The notes beneath the pieces were generated by a model that did not search any database, was not told where the DNA came from, and saw only the letters and a program-made list of their open reading frames with translations. From Thermoplasmata archaeon M9B2D (GTDB lineage Archaea; Thermoplasmatota; E2; DHVEG-1), in assembly GCA_002900555.1 (NCBI GenBank), contig MUGD01000091.1:1-7938 (forward strand): a DNA stretch of 7,938 nucleotides, read 5' to 3'. The position numbers and the translations under genes were made by a program. Numbering within the stretch: the first letter of the stretch is position 1; each line of letters begins with the position of its first letter. Of this stretch, positions 6,376-7,938 are shown one piece after another.

Positions 6376-7188
6376 ATGAACTGGAGAGAAAAATTAACCG
6401 CTGCTACAACTCAGAATAATAGTCTGCTGTGTGTCGGGCTTGATACCGATCTTATAAGATTACCAAAATTCTTGATGGAGGCAAGTAGAAACCCACAACT
6501 TGATTTCAACAAAGCAATCATTGATGCGACAAAGGATCTAGTCTGTGCTTATAAACTGAACATGGCGTTTTATGAGGTATGTGAAGTCAGCGGTCTTGAG
6601 GCACTCAAAAAAACCATCCAGTACATCCCACACAATATCTTTATCATCCTAGATGGGAAACGCAATGACATTGGGAACACCGCGCAGAAATATGCAAACG
6701 CCCTTTTTGAGACATTACAAGCTGATGCGGTAACCATCAATCCGTATCTGGGAAAGGATGGCGTTATGCCGTTCTTGGACTATAAGGATAAATGTAGTTT
6801 TATTTTGTGTCGCACCTCGAATCCCTCTGCGGGAGATTTTCAAGATCTCAAAGTCTCATCGACACCGGTCTATCAAATCGTCGCCCAGAAGATTCATGAA
6901 TGGAATACAAACAAGAACTGTGGTGCGGTCGTCGGGGCGACATATCCAGAGGAACTTAAAACCGTTCGTACTATCCTTGGAGAGGATATCCCTATTCTCA
7001 TCCCTGGGATAGGAAAGCAAGGGGGAGACATTGGAAAAACAGTACGGAATGGTACAAACTTAAAAGGGGATATGGCGATTATTAACTCGTCTCGGGAGAT
7101 TCTTTTCGCAGGTCAACAACAGGATTTCGCAGAGCAATCACGGATAAAAGCTGAGTCGGTTCGCAACGAAATCAACAAATTTCGATGA
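6376..7188 (+). CDS. pyrF: Orotidine 5'-phosphate decarboxylase, type 2
   Basis: A 270-residue TIM-barrel enzyme that converts OMP to UMP, the last step of de novo pyrimidine synthesis, in the cytoplasm. Visible signatures are LLCVGLDTD (17-25), AYKLNMAFYE (58-67), the catalytic Asp-x-Lys-x-x-Asp element LDGKRNDIGNT (92-102; D93, K95, D98), the TINPYLGKDGV region (120-130), GAVVGATYPEEL (183-194) for the type-2 subfamily, and ILIPGIGKQGGD (207-218) for phosphate binding. Length and motifs match the type-2 branch (about 270-310 residues) rather than the shorter (about 210-230) form usual in archaea. The start codon lies about 33 bases from the TATA-like box and has no Shine-Dalgarno sequence, so translation is probably leaderless. 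No other pyrimidine gene is in view. All catalytic residues are present, so it should be functional. Confidence 0.95.
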   Translation: MNWREKLTAATTQNNSLLCVGLDTDLIRLPKFLMEASRNPQLDFNKAIIDATKDLVCAYKLNMAFYEVCEVSGLEALKKTIQYIPHNIFIILDGKRNDIGNTAQKYANALFETLQADAVTINPYLGKDGVMPFLDYKDKCSFILCRTSNPSAGDFQDLKVSSTPVYQIVAQKIHEWNTNKNCGAVVGATYPEELKTVRTILGEDIPILIPGIGKQGGDIGKTVRNGTNLKGDMAIINSSREILFAGQQQDFAEQSRIKAESVRNEINKFR

Positions 7189-7250
7189 AAACGATGCAGC
7201 GAAACGTTAAATAATCAAAAGTCGTATGTATTTTATCCTTGATACGAAGA

Positions 7251-7343
7251 TCTCCATGAGTACATGATTGGAGAAGCAAGTTCAAGGTAACAGTTGATAT
7301 CGATTAGGGTCCCTCTTGGATCGAGCAGACGTTCTGTCAAGAG
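7251..7343 (+). other. Two weaker hairpin-forming repeats downstream of pyrF
   Basis: TCTCCA (7251-7256) pairs with TGGAGA (7269-7274). CTCTTG (7313-7318) pairs with CAAGAG (7338-7343), enclosing an inner stem GCAGA/TCTGT (7325-7329 with 7333-7337) with one G-T pair and a six-base bulge on the left side. They lead into the stronger hairpins at 7394-7475 and may belong to the same structured RNA, or arise by chance. Confidence 0.35.
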
Positions 7344-7393
7344 ATGAAAAAGAGGATAACCACGATATCATAGAATTGTCGCGAGAAGCGTTG

Positions 7394-7431
7394 CATCGTT
7401 CTCCCTCTGCTGCTTTCTGTGGAGAACGATG
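7394..7431. repeat. Perfect 11-bp inverted repeat (hairpin)
   Basis: CATCGTTCTCC (7394-7404) and GGAGAACGATG (7421-7431) are exact reverse complements around a 16-base loop. No T tract follows, so it is not a bacterial-type terminator. It directly abuts a second hairpin at 7432-7475. Confidence 0.7.
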
Positions 7432-7475
7432 TGTCACCACACCCAATACATCTTCTTAGCTTGTGTTGGGTGACA
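7432..7475. repeat. Second hairpin, with two alternative pairings
   Basis: CACCCAATACA (7440-7450) can pair with TGTGTTGGGTG (7462-7472) over 11 positions with one G-T wobble and an 11-base loop. Alternatively TGTCACC (7432-7438) pairs exactly with GGTGACA (7469-7475). The two pairings share bases 7469-7472 and exclude each other. Confidence 0.6.
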
Positions 7476-7536
7476 GCGACAACAAATGCATTGAAATCAA
7501 AGGAAACCGAGCTATTGACTGGTATAGTTTCTTGTG

Positions 7537-7552
7537 TTTTTATGCCATTTTT
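7537..7552 (+). terminator. Oligo-T tracts downstream of pyrF and the hairpins
   Basis: Two T5 runs (7537-7541 and 7548-7552) lie on plus within 16 bases, after a pyrimidine-rich stretch. They would suit archaeal termination of a pyrF read-through transcript or of a separate RNA from the hairpin region. Confidence 0.35.
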
Positions 7553-7557
7553 GTAGA

Positions 7558-7578
7558 ATATAATAGATACTATTATAT
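7558..7578. repeat. AT-rich perfect inverted repeat, 9-base arms
   Basis: ATATAATAG (7558-7566) and CTATTATAT (7570-7578) are exact reverse complements around the spacer ATA. The size and symmetry suit a dimeric regulator site, but the low complexity makes chance possible. It lies about 30 bases upstream of the TATA-like box at 7605-7617. Confidence 0.5.
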
Positions 7579-7604
7579 CCTGCTAAAGCATATCATTGGC
7601 AGAC

Positions 7605-7617
7605 AAAAAATATAAAA
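7605..7617 (+). promoter_or_regulatory. TATA-like box
   Basis: An A-rich stretch ending in TATAAAA (7611-7617) is a good archaeal TATA candidate on plus, predicting a start near 7640. Just downstream are the inverted repeat AAGTCA/TGACTT (7616-7621 with 7626-7631) and a CGGAGG Shine-Dalgarno-like sequence (7632-7637). Confidence 0.4.
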
Positions 7618-7690
7618 GTCATTTTTGACTTCGGAGGAAGATTCTTAACAATGTTTAAGAAAAGGAAAGAACCCAAATAAAAACGAAAAG

Positions 7691-7722
7691 CTTATAATAA
7701 CGAGGTAGGTTTAACGGTTAAA
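7691..7722 (+). promoter_or_regulatory. Candidate promoter with palindromic operator for the terminal glycosyltransferase
   Basis: CTTATAAT (7691-7698) resembles an archaeal TATA box. The palindrome TTTAACGGTTAAA (7710-7722; six-base arms, one-base spacer) covers the predicted transcription start near 7722, where a bound repressor would block initiation. The resulting leader to the ATG at 7840 would be about 120 nt. Confidence 0.35.
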
Positions 7723-7756
7723 AATCACGTCTCAAATAAAAACACTTCAATTATCG

Positions 7757-7774
7757 CATGCTCAAATGAGCGTG
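7757..7774 (+). promoter_or_regulatory. Leader hairpin upstream of the terminal glycosyltransferase
   Basis: CATGCTC (7757-7763) pairs with GAGCGTG (7768-7774) with one G-T wobble and an AAAT loop. The ATG of the 20-codon leader frame (7766-7828) straddles the loop and stem, so folding could hide it. Leader location is inferred from the promoter candidate at 7691. Confidence 0.35.
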
Positions 7775-7828
7775 TTCAGATACTTCGGAGTAGAAATTAT
7801 CGATAAACACAAAGTTCACTATTGGTGA
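7766..7828 (+). CDS. Possible 20-residue leader peptide
   Basis: An ATG frame encoding 20 residues (begins MSVFRYFGVE, ends HKVHYW) stops with the TGA at 7826-7828. That stop lies inside GGTGAGG, the Shine-Dalgarno sequence of the next gene, whose ATG is 11 bases past the stop. This layout suits translational coupling. It has no clear ribosome binding site of its own and its ATG sits in a hairpin, so it may not be translated. I recognise no family. Confidence 0.25.
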   Translation: MSVFRYFGVEIIDKHKVHYW

Positions 7829-7830
7829 GG
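7824..7830 (+). promoter_or_regulatory. Shine-Dalgarno sequence of the terminal glycosyltransferase
   Basis: GGTGAGG matches the archaeal anti-Shine-Dalgarno complement and lies 9 bases before the ATG at 7840. It is the clearest ribosome binding site in the window; the other genes rely on short or leaderless starts. Confidence 0.75.
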
Positions 7831-7839
7831 ACAAGAGGA

Positions 7840-7938
7840 ATGAAAATTGCAATGATCGGCTGGGAATACCCGCCGTTTAAAGTGGGAGGTTTAGGAACCC
7901 ACTGCTATGGGTTGACCCATGGTCTTGCCGATAAGAAT
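7840..7938 (+). CDS. Glycogen/starch-synthase-like glycosyltransferase (GT5/GT4), N-terminal fragment
   Basis: Only the first 33 codons are present; the frame is open to the right edge. The sequence begins MKIAMIGWEYPPF, followed by KVGGLGTHCYGL (14-25) and the end of the first helix. The K-x-G-G-L element (K14, G16, G17, L18) is the nucleotide-sugar-binding loop of the starch-synthase catalytic domain (PF08323), and 'WEYPP...GGLG' is typical of archaeal and bacterial glucan-synthase-like enzymes. The start is fixed by the strong Shine-Dalgarno sequence 9 bases upstream. It may make an alpha-glucan or act as another GT of the envelope-glycan locus; without the rest of the protein GT5 and GT4 cannot be separated. 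Confidence 0.85.
   Translation, partial: MKIAMIGWEYPPFKVGGLGTHCYGLTHGLADKN

Larger units (their letters stand above)
7189..7839. other. 651-base intergenic region with inverted repeats and promoter-like boxes
   Basis: I find no convincing protein gene here. Contents in order: a chain of hairpin-forming repeats (7251-7475); oligo-T tracts that could end transcription on plus (7537-7552); a perfect inverted repeat with 9-base arms (7558-7578); a TATA-like box followed by a nonapeptide frame (7605-7680); a second TATA-like box with a 13-base palindrome (7691-7722); and a hairpin and 20-codon leader frame just before the last gene (7757-7828). I saw no tRNA cloverleaf, CRISPR repeat, or RNase P or SRP RNA signature. 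Confidence 0.7.

Noticed and set aside
7271..7290. tRNA-like T-loop (AGTTCAAGG)
   Set aside because: No matching acceptor, D or anticodon stems could be built around it.
7394..7475. Rho-independent terminator for pyrF
   Set aside because: No T tract follows either hairpin, the site is more than 200 bases past the stop codon, and archaeal termination does not normally use hairpins.
7337..7582. Minus-strand open frame of 81 codons with a CXXC pair (RRCIGCGD) in the pyrF-downstream gap
   Set aside because: The only ATG in frame is at 7396, leaving 19 codons; there is no GTG or TTG upstream, no ribosome binding site and no recognised family, and the frame crosses both hairpins. Most likely chance or an unrecognisable remnant.
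7189..7839. CRISPR array or insertion-sequence ends
   Set aside because: The inverted repeats differ from each other in sequence, no direct repeats recur at regular spacing, and no transposase remnant is seen.

Overview
The window looks archaeal, probably euryarchaeal; a Thermoplasmata-like lineage is possible, but I cannot fix the taxon from sequence alone. Four things point that way. TATA-like boxes sit about 30-60 bases upstream of the start codons. Leaders are very short or absent. Genes end at oligo-T tracts rather than hairpin terminators. The gene set is typical of archaeal surface-glycan loci. Base composition is moderate in G+C (impression only) and I see no sharp change between genes.

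Layout. At 1-1043 (minus) is a UPF0104 / flippase-like membrane protein, cut by the left edge just before its stop. Divergent from it, on plus, are a radical SAM protein with C-terminal extra cysteines (1151-2101) and a family-4 glycosyltransferase (2174-3346). Facing these, on minus, are an MJ1255-like GT28/MurG-fold glycosyltransferase (5216-6313) and then a large polytopic GT-C-like membrane protein (3352-5154). The two blocks converge with 5 bases between stop codons. pyrF, a type-2 orotidine 5'-phosphate decarboxylase, runs on plus at 6376-7188, divergent from the GT28-like gene. A 651-base stretch without a convincing gene follows (7189-7839), rich in inverted repeats and with two promoter-like boxes. 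The first 33 codons of a glycogen/starch-synthase-like glycosyltransferase begin at 7840.

How the genes may work together. Three complete glycosyltransferase-type proteins, the start of a fourth, a polyprenyl/phospholipid flippase-like protein and a radical SAM enzyme form a probable envelope glycan or glycolipid locus. Cytoplasmic GT4 and GT28-type enzymes would build a lipid-linked sugar, and the GT-C-like protein would act on the outer face. Its exported C-terminal domain carries seven N-glycosylation sequons, so it may itself be a glycoprotein. The radical SAM protein is the least predictable member and the best candidate for an uncharacterised modification step. pyrF appears to be a housekeeping gene that happens to lie here.

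The most notable non-coding signals are two divergent gene pairs that each seem to share one central TATA element, a chain of hairpins between 7251 and 7475, and a short leader reading frame whose stop codon lies inside the Shine-Dalgarno sequence of the last gene.
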